A stretch of 64,000 bases of DNA from Przewalskia tangutica (taxonomy: Eukaryota > Streptophyta > Magnoliopsida > Solanales > Solanaceae): NCBI GenBank assembly GCA_029844215.1, contig CM056723.1:10562980-10626979 (forward strand). The letters run 5' to 3'. Positions 11,454 through 21,190 of this stretch are shown here, one piece after another (position 1 is the stretch's first letter; each line of letters opens with the position of its first letter). A program made the position numbers and the translations under genes. The notes under the pieces were generated by a model that was given only the letters and a program-made list of their open reading frames with translations, was not told the DNA's origin and did no database searches.

Positions 11454-14400
11454 TGTTATACCCCGTAGTTCTGGCCACACGTGTGAGAGCGTGCGAAAGG
11501 GAGTAAGACTTAAAATTTTCGAAAGATAAGTTGACGGTTTGTTCGGATGGGTTTTTAGTCAACTTTGAGGCGGGTTATGATCCGGTACAGTGAGGGTTCC
11601 TAAGTGTTTCAAAGGCCTAGGGCGTAGTTCGTTGAGTATAGATTCCAACGCAACCAACCGTTCGTCGATAGGACGTCAGAGTAGAAAGTTATGGGAGTTA
11701 CAAGTTCGGTCGCGATTGGGCGAAATATATTTTGGACCAAGCGGCGAGCATGCGCGGATATCTGAAGGGTCGCTGAAGTTTCAGCGCCGCAGCCGAAGGC
11801 ATGCGGCCGGAAGTCCGAGGCGCGGGGATTTCAGCGCGCGGCTGATCGCAGGCCATGAGGCGGGAAATCTGGCGGAAAAACTTAGGAAAATCTGATCTTT
11901 TCTTTTAAAAAGGCCACGGGAGGGTGACAAGTGTCCCTCCCATCTGATTTTGCATGCATTATATTGACCAAGTCTTAAAGACTTGGTCATCTTTCATCTC
12001 TCTCTTAAATTTCAAGCTCTTCCTTCTCTCTTAAATTTCAAACTCCTCCTTCTCTCTAAAATTCCAAGAGCCATTCTAGCCTTAGGAGAAAAATTTGAAA
12101 GTAAGGCAAGAAGGAAGCTTGTGGCTAGCTTATGAAAGTTGTTGTGGTAGTGTTCTTGGAAGGGAAAAAGTTGGCTAAAGCTCTAAGGTAATGGTTCTTC
12201 CCTTAAAATTAGTTTTAGTGTTGCATGTTAAGAAGAAAAAACTTGTGGTAGTAAATAATGCTCTTAGAATCATTGCATGCAAGAAATGTGGTTTGGGTAT
12301 AAAGGTTTTGGCTAAAGGGGTTATGTGAGCATGTTGTAGCCTAAAAATTTCCTTAAAATTGTTAAGATTAATCGTTATAACTTGTGGGGCAGAATTTTAC
12401 ACACCCAAGTTTTGGTGTGTAATCCCCTTTGTGTTGGTTTGGATGTTGGGCCTTAAATGTGGCGTTTTGAGTGTTAAAAATCGGCCTTTGAAAAGGTGGC
12501 AAAGTGAGTAGAAACAAAGGAAATGCTGCCCAATTTTCCATAGAATTTAGTAACTTTGAACTTGGATTATTCTACATTGAAATTAGAGGTTAATAAGCGT
12601 ATCCTGATTATTATAGGTTGATATATTACTTGCGGTAGTTTGAGCTTAGCAAGTGGATTGACCAAAGAGGTATGTGGAAACTTTCTTATCTCTTGAGCAT
12701 GAGTAGTTTTAACTATATAGTACGGTAGACGTACGTGTTTTAAATGAAGTAAATTCTTTTGTTATATTTGACTTGTTTTAAGAAAATGTCTAAGTTGGTT
12801 GGGTTAAGAAGTTAACCCGCTTGTTCTTGAGGAGTGGTTTATCCTAAATAAGGTAGACAAAGATTTCTTGACACAAAGAAGTATAGAACACTTTGTGTGA
12901 AAATATTGAGTATTGAATTATTCTAAAGATAAGAGGCTTAAATGTTTGAGGTAAGAAACTTGTTTTCTAAAGGATAAGAGGCTTGAAGTATTTTAAATTG
13001 TGTAAATTTGTTTGAAGTATAAGTCTCTTGGTTAGTAAAAGAATGAAATGGTTTATAAGGAGTTATAACGGCTTTATGGAAAGTTAGTTATAACGGCCTT
13101 ATGAAAGGATAAGAATGTCTTAATTTCTAAAGCATAAAGATAGTATAACGGATTTATGGGAAGTTAGTTATATTAGCTTTATGAAAGGTTAGTAAGAAAG
13201 GTTTACTCTAAGTAAAACAAGTACGGGTAAATGATTTGAAAATGTGAAAGGTGAATTGATTTTTTTAGGTATTGTTTGCCTAAGGTTTTAAAGGAAATGA
13301 AGTCACTTGATTTAGAAGCCTAGTATATTTCTAAAAGGAAGTGTGACTTGTCTTGAAAAGAAATCGTAGCTTGATACTATGGTGATTGGTATCTTGGAAG
13401 TTTTATATAAAAAGAGTATTTCTTAAAAGGTTAGAAGTACGTGGGACTTGGGTTGAATTCCCGGATTTTCTCTTAAAAGACATGTTAGTGCCTTAGGTGT
13501 ACTAAAATGAGAGGCTATATGAAATGTTAATAAGAAGTTAGGGGATTTCTTAACTTGCTTATGTTATGATAAGCCGGTAGCGCTTATGTTATGTTATGTT
13601 ATGATAAGCCGGTAGCGCTTATGTTATACATGATAGCCGGTTGTGCTAGGTGGCATGTTCTTTCGGGGTAGACCCCGGGTTATTCTTGTTATTTCCTTTT
13701 GACATACTGACACGATGGATGGTCCACGGGTATGCGTTCATTAGGATGGTTCACTACTTATTCTTGTTAATTCCTGTTGGCATACTGACACGATGGATGA
13801 TCCACGGGTATGCGTATTCTTGTTATTTCCTTTGGACATACTGACACGATGGATGGTCCACGGGTATGCGTCCATTAGGATGATTTACTACTTATTCTAT
13901 GGATTTGCTATCCATGATGCGAGTGCGGCGATTGTACTCATGCGGGTCCACAGGATCCATGCGGGTGAAATAGTCCCATGCGGGTGAAATAGTCTCATGC
14001 GAGGCGGATAGCCTTATGCGGGTCCACAGGACTCATGCGGGTGAAATAGTCCTATGCGAGGCGGATGGCCTTATGCGGGTCCACATGACTCATGCGGGTG
14101 AAATAGTCCCAGGAGTAGGATTGCTTAATGATACTACGGGCGGGAGACTCTGTTTTGATCATGAGCCTCCTATTTTTATGCAGTAAGATTTATACTTGTT
14201 ACTCTCATTATTAGTAAGGCACAATGCAAGGTAAATTGATTTTCGTCTATGACTTCAGCTTGTTTTGACTTATGATATTATCACAAGTATTTCCAGTTTT
14301 GCATACTTGGTACATAGTGTGTACTGACCCCCTTCCTCGGGGGCTGTGTTCATGCCGCAAGTAAGGGTAAGCAGGTGGTGGATCCTCATTCCTAGGATCT

Positions 14401-14749
14401 TTGCTCAGGTGTCAGAAGCTCCATTACTCCGGAGGCTTGACTTGATTTTGGTACGGTTCTCCCTGGCGTTGTAGGTTTGGGTACATTCAGGGGTATGACG
14501 GGGCCCTGTCCCGTCATGGTTGTTACAAACTCTTAGAGGCCTGTAGTCCGGTTATAAATTGGGTTATTAAGGATGTATCGTTCGATTCGTTTTATTTATG
14601 TTACGGGAAGGTAGCCATTTTTGGATTAGCCTATTTTATCTTATATGGTTCTCGTTGGTAAGTTTATTTCCGCTGGTTTTCTCTGATGGTGTGTCACAAG
14701 GGTGCCCGGGTTAAGGCACCGGTCACGGATCCGGGGTCGGGTCGTGACA
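11454..14749 (+). mobile_element. Solo LTR, 3.3 kb, large-LTR Gypsy family
   Basis: The unit starts TGTTATACCCCGTAG and ends GGTCGGGTCGTGACA. It is flanked by perfect 5-bp duplications ATTTC (11449-11453 and 14750-14754), which shows a clean retrotransposon insertion later reduced to one LTR by recombination. It carries internal minisatellites (13560-14115). The same LTR family reappears in reverse orientation at 62080-64000, and a relative with the same TGTTATACCCCGTA start forms the element at 53625. Assignment to the Tekay/Del lineage is an inference from LTR size and termini. Confidence 0.93.
13560..14115. repeat. Minisatellite block inside the solo LTR
   Basis: Three tandem families follow each other: two copies of a GATAAGCCGGTAGCGCTTAT unit (about 13568-13626); three copies of a unit containing CATACTGACACGATGGAT and CCACGGGTATGCG (about 13700-13875); and a run of ATGCGGGTGAAATAGTC / ATGCGAGGCGGAT units (about 13945-14110). 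Short open frames here only reflect the repetition. Confidence 0.85.
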
Positions 14750-14754
14750 ATTTC

Positions 14755-15820
14755 GCCTCAAATAACAAGCATGCAGGACATTTTTTCGCAATTGACATAC
14801 ACAGGCTAATCACACAATATTCTAACTAATCAGGTTTTCATGAATCTTTGGCATATTTAACTTAAACACACAGATTTTTGCATATCATTTCATTACATTA
14901 TCCTACTTAATTCACTAGGCGTTTCAATCAACTATAACATGCATGATAAAATAAAATTGTGACTCATATAGACACATAAAAGACACAAATGAACGACTCA
15001 AAATTATAAGAAAATACAAGTACCCCCCTCCAAACTTAACTGACAAATTGTTCCAAATGTGTATGACTCAAATATGAAACAGGGACGACTTACAGACGTA
15101 CAACGACTCAAAATGATGGTGGTGGCGACGGATATTGCATTGTGACGGTAGCTGTGGGAGGAGATTTGGCGATTCCGGGCCTTTTCATATTTTCGGGGAT
15201 CGTGAACTGACACTGCGGTTCTGCCTCTGTGGCACCGCGGTGCATAAAATATTGAGGCTTTCCTGAAGATTCGGCACCGCGGTGCTGACTCGATTTCATG
15301 TCTTTTCGCCCTTTCCTTCATGCTCCATCCTCTGAGTCCTTCACCTGACATCACAACATAACAAACACACCAAAAGTGAGACTGTCCTAATTAAAATAAA
15401 TTGCAGAATTTAAACATTGGATAGCCTCCCAAGTAGCGCTGTCTTTAACGTCTTTTAGACGGACGCAAGTTACTTATAAAAAATCATTGGGGTAATTTAA
15501 CCCCACAACCTCTCCATTTAATAATCATCCTCCTCTTTCTTATTATATTTTTCTTCCTCACCAGAGGGGATTCAGTAATACTTACCTTTTTGAAGGCTTT
15601 CATCTCATTAATTTTTGTTCCTGCCACCTTGCTGACCTGTGGGTTTAATGCTGTAGGGATGATCTTCCTAGCTTTAGCTCAAGATCGTTGAATGGCAGGG
15701 CGATTGTGCTGATCACGAAACACTTGTCAATGGCATGAGACTCAATGACGGATTTGAACACCTTGAACACTATCTCCTCCTCCTGAACCCTGAGTCTCAG
15801 TTCCCCCTTTTCCACATCAA
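14755..15820 (-). other. Athila internal region, no recognisable domain
   Basis: The sequence lies between the solo LTR and the protease end of the Athila gag-protease. A 116-codon frame (15354-15004, minus) with GC-rich composition has no motif I recognise. It is likely decayed element sequence. No RT or integrase motif was seen. Confidence 0.5.
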
Positions 15821-17937
15821 TCAAGACTCTCCCAGTAACAAGGAATGGTCCCCCAAGATAATTGGTATCTCATAATCTTCTTCCATATCAAGAATAAGGA
15901 AGTCTGCAGGGAAGAAGAACTTTCCTACCTTAACTAACACATCTTCGATTATGCCTCTTGGATGCACCACAGTTCGGTCGGCTAGCTGCAGATTTACTGT
16001 GGTCGGTTTGGCTTCCCCCAAACCCAACCTCTTGAAGACAGATACATGCATTAGATTGATGCTAGCCCCTAGATCACACATAGCCCTGTTGCATGTCACC
16101 CTACCAATAATGCAGGGCAAGGTGAAACTCCCTGGATCCTTAAGCTTAGGAGGCAGTTTCTTTTGCAAGATGGCACTGCACTCCTCTGTCAATGAAACTG
16201 TCTCATAATCCGCTAGCTTCCTCTTTTTCCCAAGTATCTCCTTCATGAACTTGATGTATGCGGGCATCTGCTCTAGCGCCTCAATGAAGGGAATATTTAT
16301 GTGTAGCTTTTTGAACACCTCCAAGAACATGGAGAACTGCTTGTCAACTGCCTTTCTTTGTAGCCTCTGAGGGTAAGGGATTTTATCAATATATTCCCTC
16401 AAAGGTGCTGGTAGAGCTTTTTCAACTGTAGGGCGGTCCTCAGTGACCCACTCTTTCTCTACTTCAACTACTTTCTCACCCTCATTCTCACTTACCACTG
16501 TGGGCTGGGGAGAAACGTGCTCCAACTGATTTTCATTCCTCAACAATACTGCTTGACATTGTTCTCTAGGATTCACCTCTGTATTGCTTGGGAGAGCGCC
16601 CTGTGGCCTATTGGTTACCATCTTTTCAAGCTGCCCCACATGTGTTTCCAAGTTCCTAAGAGGACTGGTTTCGGCGTAATCGATTACGTGAGTTGGTCGG
16701 TGTGGCGATGCAACTCTCGATTCATCGAGCTTTTTCTGCGCGTGGCTTAAAGCTTTGGGATGAAGTGGCCTGATTGTGTTCCTGCTGGTTCTGGTAACCA
16801 CTTAGATATGTCTGCTGCTGGGGTTGGTCGTTCCTCCACGAAAAGTTAGGGTGATTTCTCCACCTTAGATTGTACGTGTTGGAGTTGTATGGCCTCTGAA
16901 AGTTCTCAACCGCCTGAACCTGCTCCATTGGCACATTGTTGGGATCAACTGCTGTGCATCTGTCAAAATAATGCGGGCCCCCACAAATCTCACAATTTAC
17001 AGGCCCGGATCGCATTCGCGATCGTGTTCTTGCGATTGCTTTGTCGAATGGCTACCGTGCATTCAAGCGCGTTGATTGCATCTAATTCGCGAATACCCAT
17101 GGCCTTCCCATCGTCACCGACATATCCGCTCACGATGGTTGTTGGCTGCCATATCCTCTAGTAAATCATGTGCCTCATTGACACTCTTTTTCATGAAGAC
17201 ACCCCTGCTACTGCATCAATGATGGTACATGTAGTACCACTCAGCCCATTATAAAAGATGTGGACCAACATCCACTTCTCTATGCCATGATGTGTGCACT
17301 TACTCTGCAGATCCTTAAATTGCTCCCATGCATCATAGAGCGACTCACCATCCACCTGGTAATAATTGTTCAACTCTCCTCTTAACTTTGCTGTTTTGGA
17401 AGGAGGGAATAACTTTTCTAGAAACTTTTGGGCCAGGTAGTGACGGAATTGAGTTCAACCAACTTTTGGCTCTATACCTCAGTGAGAATGGGAAGAGCCT
17501 CAGTCTGATGACATCGTCAGTGACACCATTGTATTTGAAAGTAGCACATAGCTCCAGGAAGTTTGCAATGTGCATGTGGGGATCTTCAGATGGCAGTCCC
17601 CCAAACTGTACTGGACCATGCTCAGGATGGTTGACTTAATCTCAAAATTGTTAGCCCACATACTGGAGCACTCTGATATGTGCTCCGTGGATGGGAAGAA
17701 CATAGTCCCCCAAACTCATCTCCACAGGTGGTGGGACTTGTCCCGGGGCAATCAGTACCTCATTATTCAACCCCTCTACTGGTATCTCATTGTTGTTTTG
17801 CTGATCTCTCATTGCTAACAATTCAACAGTTCTTTTATCTTTCCTGTTTTGTCTGCAAAGTCTCTCAATCTCAGGGTTCAGAGGGATAAGAGTGTATGCT
17901 CCTCTCCTACTTCGCATACACTAGATTCCTGAAATAG
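15821..17937 (-). pseudogene. Athila gag-protease, frameshifted
   Basis: The N-terminal gag starts near 17917 (NPEIERLCRQNRKDKRT type, Athila-like). It continues through RAKSWLNSIPS (17500s) and the WEQFKDLQSKCTHHGIEKW segment (17320s) in successive frames. A cysteine motif CEICGGPHYFDRC (about 17000) precedes the YNSNTYN and WRNHPNFSWRN block typical of Athila. The longest frame, 16801-15821 (326 codons), ends in an aspartic protease region with DLGASINLM and an IILGDHSLLLG end where a LGRPFL-type ending is usual. At least three frameshifts separate the parts. Pol downstream is absent. Confidence 0.85.
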
Positions 17938-18048
17938 ATCACAATCAACAAACAGATCACGAGACACGGTTCTAACAATAAAAATAAAAATAAAAATAAA
18001 GTCAAATTAGAAATAAAAATAGATGGTTCGATATTAGATATATGCCAG

Positions 18049-18066
18049 TCCCCGACAACGGCGCCA
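18049..18066 (-). promoter_or_regulatory. Athila primer-binding site (tRNA-Asp type)
   Basis: On the minus strand the site reads TGGCGCCGTTGTCGGGGA, complementary to the 3' end of plant tRNA-Asp with one mismatch from the usual GTTGCC form. It lies 6 bases inside the 5' LTR (18073), as expected. Confidence 0.85.
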
Positions 18067-18072
18067 AAAACT

Positions 18073-19361
18073 TGTTAGGCGATTTCCACACGCGCAAAAC
18101 GCAAGTGTACGTATCGTCTCAAGTAATATAGTATGTAAGACCGAATATCGTCCACAGAGACTGGTTTCTAAGTACCGAGCATCTATTTTATGTTATCTAT
18201 TTGGCGAACGAATATTAATTGGGTTTTTTATTTAACTACGGGAATGGTTGCAAGAAATAAGTAAACTAATTAGGTTGTATTCAGATTATGAAGGAACTAG
18301 GTCTTTCAAAATCATAAACTATCCACTTTATTCAATCCTTAATGCGTTCTAGAATGATTCTTCTTCTATGTTAAGATAACGGTTAACTAGACTGTCTTAT
18401 ATTCCGGTTAGGATATATAATCACTCAACCCCAGTGCAGAACCCTTCTATATTTCTATGATATGATTTATCACATAGGAGGATTAAGAACAGTAACCTAT
18501 AAAGCTACACAAGTATCGGGGTACTGTCGTCCACAATTTTAACCTATGTCTATTCAACTACAACATATCGAAATCTCTCATCTCGGTTGTTGATTTGAAA
18601 TCATATATGTTATGATATTTAGTGATCAATTAATTATCAAGCATTCACATTAATTATTGAATAGATTTTAAAAACTGGAGAAGTAATCAAACTATACATC
18701 AAATCATAAATAAAGGTTCAAGTGAATTATAAGGAAAACCCTAATTAAGTGTTTAGTTCATAGCCATAGACATGCTATGAACTAACACAATATCCAACAT
18801 AAAACTGAAATAAAAACTAAAGATAGAAAATTACGAAGATTAAAGTCTCCAATGGTTGCTCCAAGTGCCTTGTGTTGTTCTTGTGTTCAAGAATGGACTC
18901 CCCTCCTAAAAACTGATCCCTAGGGCTTTAAATAGGTATCAATTTCGTGTCCTAGGGACCCTATTGCCCTTGGCTAATTCCAAATCGGGCCGAAAAAGTG
19001 CATGCAGCATGCGCGATTCTGCAGTCGGCCGCGTCCAAACTCTGCGACTCTTTGAATAAATGACACCGCGGTTTTGTCTGAATGCGCGGTCTTTGAAAGT
19101 CTGCGGGTTTCATGTTTTGGTATCGCGGTCTGCCTGCAGGCAGCGGTCTTCGTGATTTTTCCGAGTCATCGATTTTCGACCTTTTTCTGCCTCGGGACCT
19201 CCTTTTATGCCCATTTTCACTCATTTTTGTCATTTTGCCTTTTTGAACCGCTGTAACTCAAAAGAAAGAAAAACAACCCTAAAACTGTACTAGACGCAAT
19301 GAAAATGGGTAAAATACTAATCGAAAATGACTCAAAATAGGTATATGAAATATGCCTAATA
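18073..19361 (-). repeat. Athila 5' LTR
   Basis: This 1289-bp copy matches 9381-10655. On the minus strand its internal end adjoins the tRNA-Asp primer-binding site, so it is the 5' LTR. Its outer end reads GCCTAATA instead of GCCTAACA, a terminal C-to-T change. Confidence 0.9.
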
Positions 19362-19880
19362 ATCCCCTCTTTTGCTCCGGTTTGGTTTAACATCTAGAAT
19401 CTCTGAGTTCTGTAGATCTGGAACCTTAAGTTTCGGATATTCAGCAACTTTCGAGTCCTATAGATCTGAAACGTCTAATTTCGTACAATCAGGCACTCAC
19501 GAATTCGTGTTAACCTTGAGCAATGACTTCTTTTTCCTTCTTAAGAAAAGTTATCTTCAAAGAATTCAACACTCTTTGACACCAATATGCGATAAGCACT
19601 ACTGTTATTTACAGATCTAGTGGATATGCAATCTACAATCTTAGGTTCAATCGTGACTTGCTTTGATTTTGGTATTTCAACACTTGTCACACTACCCCAT
19701 GTCACAAGTGACTCATAACCTTTGGAGATGGGATCCTTTCCATATTTCACATGAGGATTATCCTTATCCTTATACAGAATCCATTGAGAATCGCATTAGC
19801 AGTAAAGATCGCCTTGCCCCACATACCTTGGGCGATCCTTAATGTTAGTGCGGTCTATCTCTCTGGGAATCCGGTCCAAC
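19362..19880 (-). pseudogene. Copia integrase C-terminal remnant
   Basis: This is the third piece of the minus-strand Copia element, beyond the Athila insertion. It contains a MWGKAIFTANAILN-like stretch (about 19835-19790) and the post-integrase segment with EPKIVDCISTRSVNNSSAYR and VEFFEDNF (19690-19545). The order integrase (here), RT (9380-8592), RNase H (5072-3990) is consistent with one split element. The 5' portion is lost at about 19880, where another Copia element begins in the opposite direction. Confidence 0.72.
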
Positions 19881-20078
19881 ATCAGCGCACTTAACATATC
19901 GAGATGAATATTCACTTTGTTCACAAAAAGGTAGCTCATGGACAAGTACGTGTCTTACATGTCCCTTCACGATACCAAATTGCTGACATCTTTACTAAAG
20001 GTCTTCCCTTAGTTCTATTTGAATATTTTAGGGGACAGTCTCAGCGTACGACAACCACCCGCTATGATTGCGGGGGTG
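19880..20078 (+). pseudogene. Copia RNase H tail, plus strand
   Basis: The frame reads the C-terminal end of a Copia RNase H: EMNIHFVHKKVAHGQVRVLH followed by VPSRYQIADIFTKGLP, which is highly typical. It then runs into a GCGGGGGTG purine tract and an LTR. Everything upstream in this element is deleted; the junction with the opposite-strand Copia remnant is near 19880. Confidence 0.85.
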
Positions 20079-20289
20079 TGAAAGAATATACACGTATATA
20101 TCGTGTATATTTCATATATATTTTGTATAGTCCTATTATAATTTTTGTACAAATGGAATTATAGTAGTAGCCTTGTATTATGAAAAAGTAGTAGTCTTGT
20201 ATTAGGAAAAGGTAGATTTAATTTTTATAATTAAATATTATATATACCTCTTACCTTAATGAAAATAATCAAGGGTGATTATTCTTTCA
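20079..20289 (+). repeat. 3' LTR of the plus-strand Copia remnant
   Basis: The 211-bp LTR is framed by 10-bp inverted ends TGAAAGAATA and TATTCTTTCA and follows the polypurine tract at 20071-20077. It contains the AT-rich core and internal duplication (AGTAGTAGCCTTGTATTA / AGTAGTAGTCTTGTATTA) common in short Copia LTRs. Confidence 0.85.
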
Positions 20290-20292
20290 AAT

Positions 20293-20441
20293 AAGAACAA
20301 TTTAGTAAAATAAATACTTAAGTAATGCTTTGTTAAAGGTAGTGCAGCATGCTAAAATACCATTAATAAGAACAGTTTAGTAAAATAAATACTTAAGTAA
20401 TGTTTTGTTAAAGAGAGTGCAACATGCTAAAAGAGATATGG
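20293..20441. repeat. Two-copy tandem repeat, period 75 bp
   Basis: The unit starting ATAAGAACAATTTAGTAAAA at 20291 recurs 75 bases later with few substitutions, through GTGCAGCATGCTAAAA / GTGCAACATGCTAAAA. It lies between the Copia LTR and the 3' flank of the HD-ZIP gene. Probably a local duplication. Confidence 0.85.
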
Positions 20442-21190
20442 GGGAATAATAATCTAGCAAGAAACTAACAAATAACATGGTGTTGGACATCATATCTTAG
20501 TTTGTGCAGTACAATTTCGGACCACTAAAATTATACTAATACTAATTAGAATAGGTGAGAATTGAGGCCTTCTTTGATGTTAGCAAATAAAAGTTTCTCA
20601 ACATGTCATTGTTTTGGTCCCACCCATGGCTGTCATTTTTCTACCACATTGGGCCACAATTTGGGTGCAGGTACATACAGAGAACAGATGTAATGTAGAT
20701 ACAGCCAGAAAATTATAGTACATGATAATTAGATTGATGAAAGAAAATTAATGTGTAGGGAAGTCAATACCCGAACCATACAATTTTCTTGCCTGAACAT
20801 AATATAGATAATCCTACCAAAGAATTTTCTAGAGGAAAAAAAAAGTATGGTGCGTTCTTGACTCCTCTTATAAACAGAAATTGGAGAAGAAATTAAAAAC
20901 CACAATTTCAAAAGAAAAAAAGAAGGGGGAACTAGCTAGCTATGAGCTGTTAAAACTGTAATAAAGCTTTTAGCAGTAGCAGGGGCATATGGATGTATTA
21001 AGCACTGTGCCAGCTCTATGACTATGGTACTGATGAAGGAGCATAGCATTCATAATTCTCAACGAACTCCAAATAGATCTCTTTCCCTTTTTTTCTCTCA
21101 TTGAATTCATGATCCAACTTCTCATCTGTACTCTATATTTAAAGAATGGCAGTAAAAGCAGAAGCAGCTGAATTAAATTCAAAAATTGGA
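20442..21190. other. 3' flank of the HD-ZIP IV gene
   Basis: AT-rich sequence without a recognisable gene. The part nearest 21190 should contain the 3' UTR of the minus-strand HD-ZIP gene. No clear polyadenylation signal could be chosen by eye. Confidence 0.5.

Larger units (their letters stand above)
9381..19361 (-). mobile_element. Athila-type Gypsy retrotransposon, defective
   Basis: Paired LTRs (9381-10655 and 18073-19361) begin TGTTAGGC and end GCCTAACA (right copy GCCTAATA). Flanking pentamers GTCCC (9376-9380) and ATCCC (19362-19366) are a 4-of-5 target duplication. The primer-binding site at 18049-18066 fits the 3' end of tRNA-Asp, as in Athila. The purine tract beside the left LTR (10656-10672, read GGGGGTT on minus) sets the orientation as minus. 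Gag and protease pieces remain. Reverse transcriptase, RNase H and integrase were not found, so the copy is non-autonomous. A 3.3-kb solo LTR is inserted inside it. Confidence 0.9.

Noticed and set aside
11590..11895. 101-codon plus-strand ORF in the solo LTR
   Set aside because: GC-rich LTR sequence; no domain, and the overlapping antisense frame is equally open.
13650..13987. Two overlapping plus-strand ORFs with repeated hydrophobic text
   Set aside because: They result from the minisatellite units of the solo LTR.
13560..14115. Regularly spaced repeats considered as a CRISPR-like array
   Set aside because: Units are tandem and of mixed length without unique spacers, inside a plant LTR.
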